Source: an uncultured Oscillospiraceae bacterium
Lineage (GTDB): Bacteria > Bacillota > Clostridia > Oscillospirales > Oscillospiraceae
Assembly: GCA_934572445.1 (NCBI GenBank)
Contig: CAKTLD010000082.1
Location: forward strand, 1 to 9,260
Direction: 5' to 3'
DNA length: 9,260 nt
Below are positions 1 through 5,212 of the stretch, one piece after another. The stretch's first letter is position 1. Each line of letters opens with the position of its first letter. The notes under the pieces were generated by a model, which made no database searches, was not told the origin of the DNA, and was given only the letters and a program-made list of their open reading frames with translations. A program made the translations under genes and the position numbers.

Positions 1-141
1 ACGATGCCTCTATTGCCGGCTGACTTCATTCAGCTGGAGCCTGCAAAAAAATTTGCGCATAATTCTTGACGGCACCCTTTTTGGGGATGCCTTCGCACAT
101 TATTACTAACAACATTTGCTGCGTAACTGAACATTGAATAA

Positions 142-183
142 AGGGCTCCTGCTGCTCGATGAAAACAGAGCAGCAGGAGCCTT
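142..183 (-). terminator. Strong hairpin, likely intrinsic terminator
   Basis: A perfect 14-bp stem (GGCTCCTGCTGCTC at 144-157 pairing with 168-181) encloses a 10-nt loop and extends by further A-T/G-T pairs to 142-183. Read on the minus strand the stem is followed by CTTTATT; on the plus strand it is followed by CTTCTTACTT. Either direction could terminate. Strand minus is chosen because the neighbouring genes 432-2696 are on that strand and a minus-strand stop codon (TTA on plus at 185-187) sits immediately before the stem. Confidence 0.6.
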
Positions 184-184
184 C

Positions 185-360
185 TTACTTGATTGGCCGC
201 ATAGCCTTTCTTTGCAGTTGTGAGTGCATTTGAGAGGGGGGCTAAAGCATCCGTTGAACCATTATTGCGATTGGTGGGCCTTATGACGTTTTTCCTACAG
301 TAAATATTTTTTCTAATGCAAAAACAGCGATTAAAAAAACAATTCAACTCATAGCTTGTT
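185..360 (-). pseudogene. Possible decayed membrane-protein gene end
   Basis: Reading the minus strand from about 360 down to a TAA at 185-187 gives a frame with a hydrophobic stretch (IVFLIAVFALEKIF), then GPPIAIMVQRML, and an end in QRKAMRPIK, directly before the hairpin at 142-183. The frame is broken by a TGA before the hydrophobic stretch, a TAA after GKTS and a TAG after QRML. The pattern of one membrane helix followed by a charged tail and a terminator resembles the 3' end of a decayed membrane-protein gene. A loose resemblance to the C-terminus of DUF2182 proteins is only an impression. It could equally be chance in non-coding DNA. Confidence 0.18.
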
Positions 361-390
361 TTTGGCTTGTCGAATTGACAAGACTATGAG
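348..390 (-). terminator. Nested inverted repeat after the DUF6282 gene
   Basis: CTCATAG (348-354) and CTATGAG (384-390) are perfect inverted copies, and inside them CTTGTC (366-371) and GACAAG (377-382) form a second perfect stem around GAATT. On the minus strand the structure begins about 40 nt after the DUF6282 stop codon, and a run of seven T follows its end after eight bases. It may be the 3' structure or a weak terminator of the operon. The T-run is not immediately adjacent, so the call is tentative. Confidence 0.3.
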
Positions 391-431
391 AGATCACATT
401 TTGCTTTGCTTCATCTGCACTATTTGAAAAA

Positions 432-1280
432 CTATACATTAAGGATCACGCGAGGAGTCTCGTGCGTCATGATATACAGACTCTCCTCAGAGATTCCGCA
501 CATATGCAACGTCTGGAGAAAACGTGCCATCGCTTCCGCTGGTTTTTCTCTTCCCTGCTGTCCCCGGTCGGTGCTCAGGAAGCAGTGCTTCGCGCCGACC
601 GTTCGGATGGTCTGTGCCATTACCTCCGGTAAGCATTCGCACTCGGCAATATTGTACCAGCATTTTTCGATATGTACACCCATCTCCGCCAACTCACACT
701 GTATGGCGGCATCTATTCTTGTGCGTGAAAACTCGGGATGCGTGAGAACCATTCTCACTCCCCGCTTAACGCCCTCCCTGCACAGGAGAATACTTTCCTC
801 AGGGCTGAGATGTCCCGTTGCAAGCGCTGCGTCGTACTGCCTAACCGCATCCATCACATCGTAAGCGGAGCTGATAAGCTTTCCGCTCCGGTCAACGATG
901 CTTATACCGGGCCTGTTGAAGAAATCGCCGGGCATATTGCCGGATGTAAGTGAGTTTGCGGCGTCACGGGTTGGCATAAAAATTAGCTTTGCCCCACGCT
1001 TGAGCGCATTTTGCACCGCATAGGGATTTATCCCGCCAACAGGGTGATTCAAAACAATCGAACCGTAGGCCTGCGCCTGTGTGCCGGCGTACTTGTTGGC
1101 AAGATATGCGCGTGCAGCCGTGGATTCGTAGTGGCTTTTTAACAAGATGCCTGCCATACCCGCTTCATCTGCTGCTTTGAGGAGCTCAATGTCATCCATT
1201 GCACGGTTAAAGGGGGAGGGTGCCGGATGAATGTGCAAGTCCAACGCATTATGCAAAATTGATAAAATTTGATCTGTCAT
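432..1280 (-). CDS. DUF6282-type metal-dependent hydrolase
   Basis: A 282-residue protein with the amidohydrolase-superfamily look of the DUF6282 family. Near the N-terminus is H16-x-H18 in LDLHIHPAP, the usual first metal-ligand motif. Later come LLKSH (K48, H50), ATGHLS (H157), LTHPEF (H181) and STDRG (D238), an order consistent with a TIM-barrel metallohydrolase whose last Asp is the general base. There is no signal peptide or membrane segment, so it should be cytoplasmic. The substrate is not known; a hydrolysable amide, lactone or cyclic ligand brought in by the neighbouring symporter is an inference. The ATG lies only 6 nt after the symporter's stop codon and has no obvious Shine-Dalgarno of its own, which suggests translational coupling and a shared transcript. 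The family assignment is from remembered motif patterns and is fairly secure; the reaction is open. Confidence 0.82.
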   Translation of the reverse strand: MTDQILSILHNALDLHIHPAPSPFNRAMDDIELLKAADEAGMAGILLKSHYESTAARAYLANKYAGTQAQAYGSIVLNHPVGGINPYAVQNALKRGAKLIFMPTRDAANSLTSGNMPGDFFNRPGISIVDRSGKLISSAYDVMDAVRQYDAALATGHLSPEESILLCREGVKRGVRMVLTHPEFSRTRIDAAIQCELAEMGVHIEKCWYNIAECECLPEVMAQTIRTVGAKHCFLSTDRGQQGREKPAEAMARFLQTLHMCGISEESLYIMTHETPRVILNV

Positions 1281-1286
1281 GATTAC

Positions 1287-2696
1287 TTAGGACATTTTTG
1301 CGCCCATTGCCTCTTCAAATTTTTCTGCATTTAGATACTCCTTCTTCCACGGATGGAACGCCTTGCACACATAAGCAATCACAATCGTCAATAAGCCTGC
1401 ACCTATCGCGCCAAGTCCTGTCAGCAATGTATGCCCTGTCCCGCAGAATATTGGGAACATGGTGACCATGAACGTACTTTGCCACGATAAAATGATGTAG
1501 GCAATACTGTAATCCTCCAGCGTATGGCTCTTGTATTCGGGATCGACCACGCGAAGCAGGGTAACGCCGGTAGCCATGACGCCGCAGAGCATTCCGTAAA
1601 TGAAAATGCTGCGCTCGAACCAATAGCTGTTGTACCACATGGGCCCAAGAATCCAAAGCTGGAAAGTTGTCCAGACAATACCGATTAAACAGAGAATGAC
1701 CAGCGGGCCGGCATATTCAATAATGATACTCTTTTTAATGCTGACAAAGCCGAAGAATACCAGGAAATCCGTAACGGTTCCGCCAACGTGCTGGACGGCA
1801 AGCTTGTTGACATAGTGCCCAATTCCACAGCTGTTGAGGATCGTTTGAGTAAGAACGCCGAGAATTGCTGCGAGGCAGAGATAGGGAATATCAATACCGG
1901 CTGCCTGCTTAATCCAGTAATTTACCAGATAGGCAAAGCCGCTGACGAGGAACACGACGCACCAGTGCCATCCCTGCGGATCGATAGAGCTGGCATTCAT
2001 GGTAGCTTCACCAAGGCTTGAACGCTGTCCCTCCGGGATCCAGCCTGTACGCATTTCCCGAGGAACCTCGTTAATGTTCTTCGTAAAGCGGGTCGAACCG
2101 AGTCTGGTGGCAATGTTGATGTTGATCATGCCGCCCACAATGCCAACCAAAAGGCCAATCGTGGCAAAGGTAACGCCGATTCCAACTGCGCCGTTAAAGC
2201 CGTAGTTTGTCTCCAGCGTGGAACCAATGGATGTGGCAAAGCCGTGTCCGCCGGCAAATCCGGCAGGCATCAGAATGCCGATTGTTTCATTAACGCCCGG
2301 GAAAAGCGTTTTGCAAAGGAAATAGCCTGCGGTGATTCCGATACCGAATTGCAGAACGTGCGCCGCAAAAAACGCAAAGAACGTATCCTTAACCTTTGCA
2401 ACAGCATGGAAGACATTGCCCTCCCGCTTGCCGGTATAGCCCAATGCCAAGCTGGCAAAAAGCGGGATAACCAAAACGGTCGCATAGCTGCCAACCTGAG
2501 TCGAATAGGGAATAATATTCAGGAATTCACTTCCGCACAGCATACCCATCAGCCCGCCAAGCAAAGATGCAGGAATATAAAGATTTTGCAACAACTTAAT
2601 TTTTTTACGTAAAAGCTGCGCTACAATCAGAAACAGAGATGCATAAAACAGATCCATTAGCAATGCGTACAGAGAAAAGTTCTCAAATATTGGCAT
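1287..2696 (-). CDS. GltS-family sodium:glutamate-like symporter
   Basis: A 469-residue polytopic membrane protein of the sodium:glutamate symporter (ESS, GltS) family. It reads as about ten or more hydrophobic segments. The first half carries IPASLLGGLMG (residues 41-51) and MPAGFAGGHGFATSIG (143-158), the Gly-rich re-entrant signature of GltS. The second half carries the related GMLCGVMATGVTLLRVVDP (about 368-386), in keeping with the family's inverted internal duplication. A hydrophilic stretch near 200-240 separates the halves. It probably imports an anionic substrate with Na+; glutamate itself is not proven because the family includes members of unknown specificity. An upstream in-frame ATG at 2732 exists, but the ATG at 2696 is preceded by GGGAGG at 8 nt and was chosen. 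It is followed after 6 nt by the DUF6282 hydrolase. Its upstream region is now interrupted by an IS481-like element. Confidence 0.88.
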   Translation of the reverse strand: MPIFENFSLYALLMDLFYASLFLIVAQLLRKKIKLLQNLYIPASLLGGLMGMLCGSEFLNIIPYSTQVGSYATVLVIPLFASLALGYTGKREGNVFHAVAKVKDTFFAFFAAHVLQFGIGITAGYFLCKTLFPGVNETIGILMPAGFAGGHGFATSIGSTLETNYGFNGAVGIGVTFATIGLLVGIVGGMININIATRLGSTRFTKNINEVPREMRTGWIPEGQRSSLGEATMNASSIDPQGWHWCVVFLVSGFAYLVNYWIKQAAGIDIPYLCLAAILGVLTQTILNSCGIGHYVNKLAVQHVGGTVTDFLVFFGFVSIKKSIIIEYAGPLVILCLIGIVWTTFQLWILGPMWYNSYWFERSIFIYGMLCGVMATGVTLLRVVDPEYKSHTLEDYSIAYIILSWQSTFMVTMFPIFCGTGHTLLTGLGAIGAGLLTIVIAYVCKAFHPWKKEYLNAEKFEEAMGAKMS

Positions 2697-2704
2697 ATAG
2701 ATTT

Positions 2705-2710
2705 CCTCCC
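2705..2710 (-). promoter_or_regulatory. Ribosome binding site fixing the symporter start
   Basis: GGGAGG on the minus strand, 8 nt before the ATG at 2694-2696. The alternative ATG twelve codons upstream (2732) has no such site and would place this GGGAGG inside the coding region. Confidence 0.8.
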
Positions 2711-2726
2711 TTTCTGAAAAATAATA

Positions 2727-2740
2727 GTTCAAATTTGAAC
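2727..2740. promoter_or_regulatory. 14-bp perfect palindrome upstream of symporter
   Basis: GTTCAAATTTGAAC reads identically on both strands and lies about 30 bp upstream of the symporter start, between its ribosome binding site and the left direct repeat of the IS. On the minus strand it is followed at once by TATTAT (2721-2726), a fair -10 hexamer, though the matching -35 is poor. The placement would suit an operator for a dimeric regulator. It is AT-rich, so chance is possible. Confidence 0.35.
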
Positions 2741-2750
2741 GATTGCTTAC

Positions 2751-2776
2751 ACACTTTCAGGGGTAAAAATAGAAGA
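2751..2776 (+). repeat. Left 26-bp direct repeat flanking IS
   Basis: Begins ACACTTTCAGGGG and ends AATAGAAGA. It is identical, base for base over 26 positions, to 3839-3864, and abuts the left inverted repeat of the IS. The simplest reading is a target-site duplication, although it is long for an IS481-family element. Confidence 0.85.
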
Positions 2777-2804
2777 TGTAGGTGTTACAATGATGTGTGA
2801 CAAA
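2777..2804 (+). repeat. Left terminal inverted repeat of IS
   Basis: Starts TGTAGGTGTTACAATGATG. It matches the complement of 3811-3838 at 23 of 28 positions, including an unbroken CAATGATGTGT core. Confidence 0.85.
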
Positions 2805-2828
2805 CAGAAAAAAGGATAGCGAATAGGG

Positions 2829-3817
2829 ATGGCCTGTGTTAAGGTTGAGTTGCCTAGACAAAACCGAAAGGCAGGTGCCACCCTATCCGCTATGAATAAG
2901 ATAACACAGGACATGCGGTTTAAGCAAGCAGTCATTGAATATTCTTTGAAGCACGGCGTCACATCCGCTGCGATTCGCTACAAGACCAGCAGGCAAAATA
3001 TCTATCGCTGGCGCAAAAAGTATGCTGGAACGGTTCGCTCACTGGCCGACGGCTCCCACCGACCCCACAGCCATCCCAGACAACACACAGAGGCGGAGAT
3101 CAAACTGGTCAGGGACATGCGCCGCAGGAACCCTCGCGCTGGTCTGGTGGTATTCTGGGTAAAGCTGCGCCAGCGCGGCTACACCAGATCCATCTCCGGT
3201 CTGTATAAGCTCCTGCGCAGGATCGATGGAAAACCCGTCAAACTGCCAAACCAGAAATATGTTGCAAAGCCTTATGAAAAGATGCAGTATCCGGGTCAAA
3301 GAGTCTAGATAGATGTGAAATATGTTGCAAGTGTTTGTCTGGTTGGTGACGCGGCAGGAGAAAAGTATTATCAGTACACCTTCATAGATGAGTACAGCCG
3401 TTTTCGCTATCTGGAATCCTTTAAAGAGCACAGCACCTATTCTTCTACCCAGTTTCTAAAGCATGTGGCAAAGAGGTTTCCCTTGCCATTGAGTGTGCCC
3501 AAACAGATAATGGTTTTGAGTTTACAAACAAAATGGGCAACAGCAAGAAAAAGCCGCTGGCGCTTTTTGAGAAAACACTGGCTCAGATGGGCATCCGCCA
3601 CAAGAAGATCAAACCATTTACGCCAAGGCATAACGGCAAGGTGGAGCGCAGCCACAGGAAAGATAATGAAGAATTCTATGCCTGCCACACATTCTATTCC
3701 TTTGATGACTTTGCCAAGCAGCTTGCTGTTCGGCAGAGACAATTCAACAATTTCCCCATGCGCCCGCTCAACTGGAAGTCTCCCAATGCGGTCCTTTTTT
3801 CTTTCCCCATTGTGTAA
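2829..3817 (+). pseudogene. Broken IS481-family DDE transposase
   Basis: Three segments add up to one integrase-core transposase. The N-terminal part (2829-3305) has a helix-turn-helix with SAAIRYKTSRQNIYRWRKKY, then RRRNPRAGLVVFWVKLRQRG and PYEKMQYPGQRV. There a TAG (3306-3308) replaces the Gln expected before IDVKYV, a single C-to-T change from CAG. The frame then continues with the first catalytic Asp (codon 3312) and YTFIDEYSRFRYLE. Near 3486-3490 one base is missing, so the protein resumes in another frame with IECAQTDNGFEF (second Asp, codon 3506), TPRHNGKVERSHRKDNEEF (Glu, codon 3644) and NFPMRPLNWKSPN, ending at the TAA 3815-3817 inside the right inverted repeat. The start could be ATG 2829 or, matching remembered relatives beginning MNKITQDM, ATG 2892; neither has a clear ribosome site. 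The gene cannot make full-length transposase. Confidence 0.9.
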
Positions 3818-3838
3818 CACATCATTGACAAACCTACA
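3811..3838 (-). repeat. Right terminal inverted repeat of IS
   Basis: Its complement starts TGTAGGTTTGTCAATGATG, matching the left end at 23 of 28 positions. The transposase stop codon (3815-3817) falls inside it. Confidence 0.85.
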
Positions 3839-3864
3839 ACACTTTCAGGGGTAAAAATAGAAGA
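3839..3864 (+). repeat. Right 26-bp direct repeat flanking IS
   Basis: An exact second copy of 2751-2776, directly abutting the right inverted repeat. Beyond it only 32 bp remain before the stop codon of the alpha/beta hydrolase gene. Confidence 0.85.
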
Positions 3865-3896
3865 CTACTTGCGAATTAACATTATCCTGCCTACTG

Positions 3897-4832
3897 TTAC
3901 TTCATGTACTTGTCGTAAAATGCGACAAGTGCCGCGCCAAACTTCTTGAACTCCGGATGGTTATCGAACATCCAACCATTGTGGTTGCCTTCTACCAGGC
4001 AAAGCACGCGGCCCTCGCCTGCGGCAGCGAAAATGTCGTATGCCTCGGTGACGGGGTGGGTAACGTCAGCTTTGGAGTGGCCGATGAACACGCCGCGAGG
4101 TGCGATGCGGCCGACATAATCGGAAGCGTGGATGCGGCGGATGGAGTCAGAGAGACAATAGGAGTGCTTGGGCGGGAAGTTCTTGCGACCGCCCCAGTTG
4201 GCATAAAGCGTGTCATCCATGGTAGTGGTCAAGTCGCTGAGCGTCTTTGTCAGATACACGGGGCTTCCGCCATTGTCATCCGGAATAATGGCATAAGGTT
4301 CAGCAAGAGCGCCTTCACCGGTCAGAACGCGCGTAATGCGATCTTTGCGGAAGACTTCCAGCATATCGACATACTCCGGATAGGTCCACATACGCTGCAT
4401 CCAGCGGTCACCGTCATAATAGCCGTTTCCTGTGCCAACAGCCTTGATCTCGGGAATATCTGCCGCAACTTTAAGAACGATAGGTGCGGACATACCCCAA
4501 CCGAAGAGGGAAATGTTGTCGGCCTGGATTTCGGGCTGCTGTGTTGCAAATACATATGTAGAAACAATATCTTCGTATTCGCTTTCGCAGGTGGTGTAGC
4601 CCACACGACCTTCGCTGGGCTTCCATCCGCGATAGTCAAAGCCGACGCAGGCATAACCGTGTGCTGTGAGTAGGCGGGAGAAAAGAGCCGGATAAACGGC
4701 ATTAATGCCGGTATAGCCCGAGCACGGGATTACGCAGGGAAGCTTTTCGCCTTCCTTGTAATCGTCGGGCAGATACACAGTGCCAACAATTTTCTCCCCC
4801 ATTGAATAGTAGGTAACAGATCTTTCTTTCAT
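3897..4832 (-). CDS. Alpha/beta-hydrolase-like protein, odd nucleophile elbow
   Basis: A 311-residue cytoplasmic protein with an alpha/beta-hydrolase fold (COG1073/dienelactone-hydrolase-like). LPCVIPCSGYTG (residues 31-42) looks like the oxyanion-hole strand. HGYACVGFDYRGWKPSEG follows, as in esterases and acyl-peptidases. GHSKADVTHP supplies the candidate acid (Asp256) and VEGNHNGW the candidate His284. The expected G-x-S-x-G elbow instead reads G111-W-G113-M-S115, so Gly occupies the nucleophile position and Ser comes two residues later. The protein may therefore be inactive, use another nucleophile, or have a shifted elbow. The start at 4832 is preferred over the in-frame ATG at 4853 because an AAGGAAG site lies upstream of it while 4853 has none. 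It is the first gene after the sigma-54 promoter at 4960-4976. With the IS removed, about 112 nt would separate it from the symporter gene, compatible with one operon. Confidence 0.8.
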   Translation of the reverse strand: MKERSVTYYSMGEKIVGTVYLPDDYKEGEKLPCVIPCSGYTGINAVYPALFSRLLTAHGYACVGFDYRGWKPSEGRVGYTTCESEYEDIVSTYVFATQQPEIQADNISLFGWGMSAPIVLKVAADIPEIKAVGTGNGYYDGDRWMQRMWTYPEYVDMLEVFRKDRITRVLTGEGALAEPYAIIPDDNGGSPVYLTKTLSDLTTTMDDTLYANWGGRKNFPPKHSYCLSDSIRRIHASDYVGRIAPRGVFIGHSKADVTHPVTEAYDIFAAAGEGRVLCLVEGNHNGWMFDNHPEFKKFGAALVAFYDKYMK

Positions 4833-4959
4833 AGCCTTGTTTCTTCCTTTCATTCTTTGAATTTTTAATTGGAGATAGTCTCAAAGTGGCCTTGAGAGGA
4901 TCCCGCCTGCCCCTTCCGACGCGTTGATATTTCACGGCAAGGGCCTCTACTAACCTTTT

Positions 4960-4976
4960 AGCAATTTCCGTTCCAA
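4960..4976 (-). promoter_or_regulatory. Sigma-54 (-24/-12) promoter of hydrolase operon
   Basis: On the minus strand the sequence is TTGGAACGGAAATTGCT. Against the known consensus YTGGCACGRNNNTTGCW it differs at one position (A for C after GG), with GG (4974-4973) and GC (4962-4961) exactly 12 bp apart. Transcription should begin near 4949, giving a leader of about 117 nt. The presence of a sigma-54 activator gene next door and an rpoN gene beyond it supports the call. Confidence 0.85.
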
Positions 4977-5110
4977 ATTTGCATAAGCACCAGATTTTAA
5001 CAAATTTCTGCTTGTATTCTGCATTTTGCGCATTGTTTGTTAATCAATTTTTGCTTTTGTCAACAGGTCCGTTATTGTACATTATCCGCTACTTGGCCTC
5101 TATGCCCGGA

Positions 5111-5130
5111 TCAAGTCGAAAACGACTTGA
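5111..5130. promoter_or_regulatory. Candidate upstream activator site (palindrome)
   Basis: TCAAGTCG and CGACTTGA form a perfect 8+8 inverted repeat around AAAA. Its centre is about 147 bp upstream of the -24 element at 4973-4974, within the usual range for enhancer sites of sigma-54 activators. There is no T-run after it on either strand, so it is not a typical terminator. Binding by the adjacent activator is an inference. Confidence 0.45.
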
Positions 5131-5150
5131 CGCTTTGCGAATGGGACGTA

Positions 5151-5199
5151 GAAAAAGGAAGTCAGATTTGACTTAAAGCCAAATTTGACTTCCTTTTTC
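5151..5199 (-). terminator. Intrinsic terminator of the activator gene
   Basis: 19-nt arms (5151-5169 and 5181-5199) pair with one mismatch, which is a wobble pair on one strand, around an 11-nt loop. The stem has GGAAGTCA and runs into A-rich and T-rich outer ends, so on the minus strand it ends CTTCCTTTTTC. It lies 14 nt after the activator's stop codon and would separate it from the operon downstream. Confidence 0.85.
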
Positions 5200-5212
5200 T
5201 GTTATGCAACCG

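Larger units (their letters stand above)
1..431. other. Gene-poor left edge
   Basis: No reading frame here reads as a recognisable intact protein. A minus-strand frame covering 30-347 is open but its composition (Cys/Arg/Asn-rich, no motif) and its passage straight through a perfect hairpin argue against it being real. What is visible is a strong hairpin at 142-183, a nested inverted repeat at 348-390 just past the end of the DUF6282 gene, a small imperfect hairpin near 70-90 (GGCACCC / GGGATGCC around a T-run), and a possible decayed minus-strand gene end at 185-360. I see nothing else that I can support. Confidence 0.5.
2777..3838 (+). mobile_element. IS481-like insertion sequence, defective
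   Basis: A 1062-bp element bounded by terminal inverted repeats that start TGTAGGT and match at 23 of 28 positions (2777-2804 against the complement of 3811-3838). It holds one DDE transposase gene on the plus strand, broken by a stop codon and a frameshift. Both ends abut a perfect 26-bp direct repeat. It lies between the hydrolase gene and the symporter gene in the opposite orientation to both. The family call rests on the transposase sequence, which matches the Clostridia type usually named IS481 family. The TGT ends agree with that family. Confidence 0.88.
4833..5212. other. 380-bp regulatory intergenic region
   Basis: No gene was recognised here. From the right it holds the activator gene's terminator (5151-5199), a 20-bp palindrome (5111-5130), an AT-rich stretch (about 4978-5090), the sigma-54 promoter (4960-4976) and a leader of roughly 117 nt before the hydrolase start. 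The leader includes a small stem (TCTCAA at 4879-4884 with TTGAGA at 4892-4897). The order activator site, spacer, -24/-12 promoter, leader is what a sigma-54-dependent control region normally looks like. Confidence 0.6.

Noticed and set aside
30..347. Minus-strand open frame of 105 codons at the left edge
   Set aside because: Unlikely composition, no ribosome site, and it reads straight through the perfect hairpin at 142-183.
2244..2612. Plus-strand open frame of 122 codons inside the symporter gene
   Set aside because: Antisense shadow of a membrane protein with conserved signature motifs.
2744..2759. Sigma-54-like match upstream of the symporter (minus, TGAAAGTGTGTAAGCA)
   Set aside because: The invariant GG of the -24 element is GA; only the spacing and GC agree.
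2775..2803. Outward minus-strand promoter in the left IS end (TTGTCA, 17 bp, TACATC)
   Set aside because: The -10 matches at only three of six positions. It could weakly drive the symporter, but it is not convincing.
3957..4673. Long plus-strand open frame of 238 codons opposite the alpha/beta hydrolase
   Set aside because: Antisense shadow of a gene with clear motifs and GC-biased codons; no ribosome site or recognisable domain.
5111..5130. Reading the palindrome as a terminator
   Set aside because: No T-run on either strand, and the true terminator of the activator gene lies beside it at 5151-5199.
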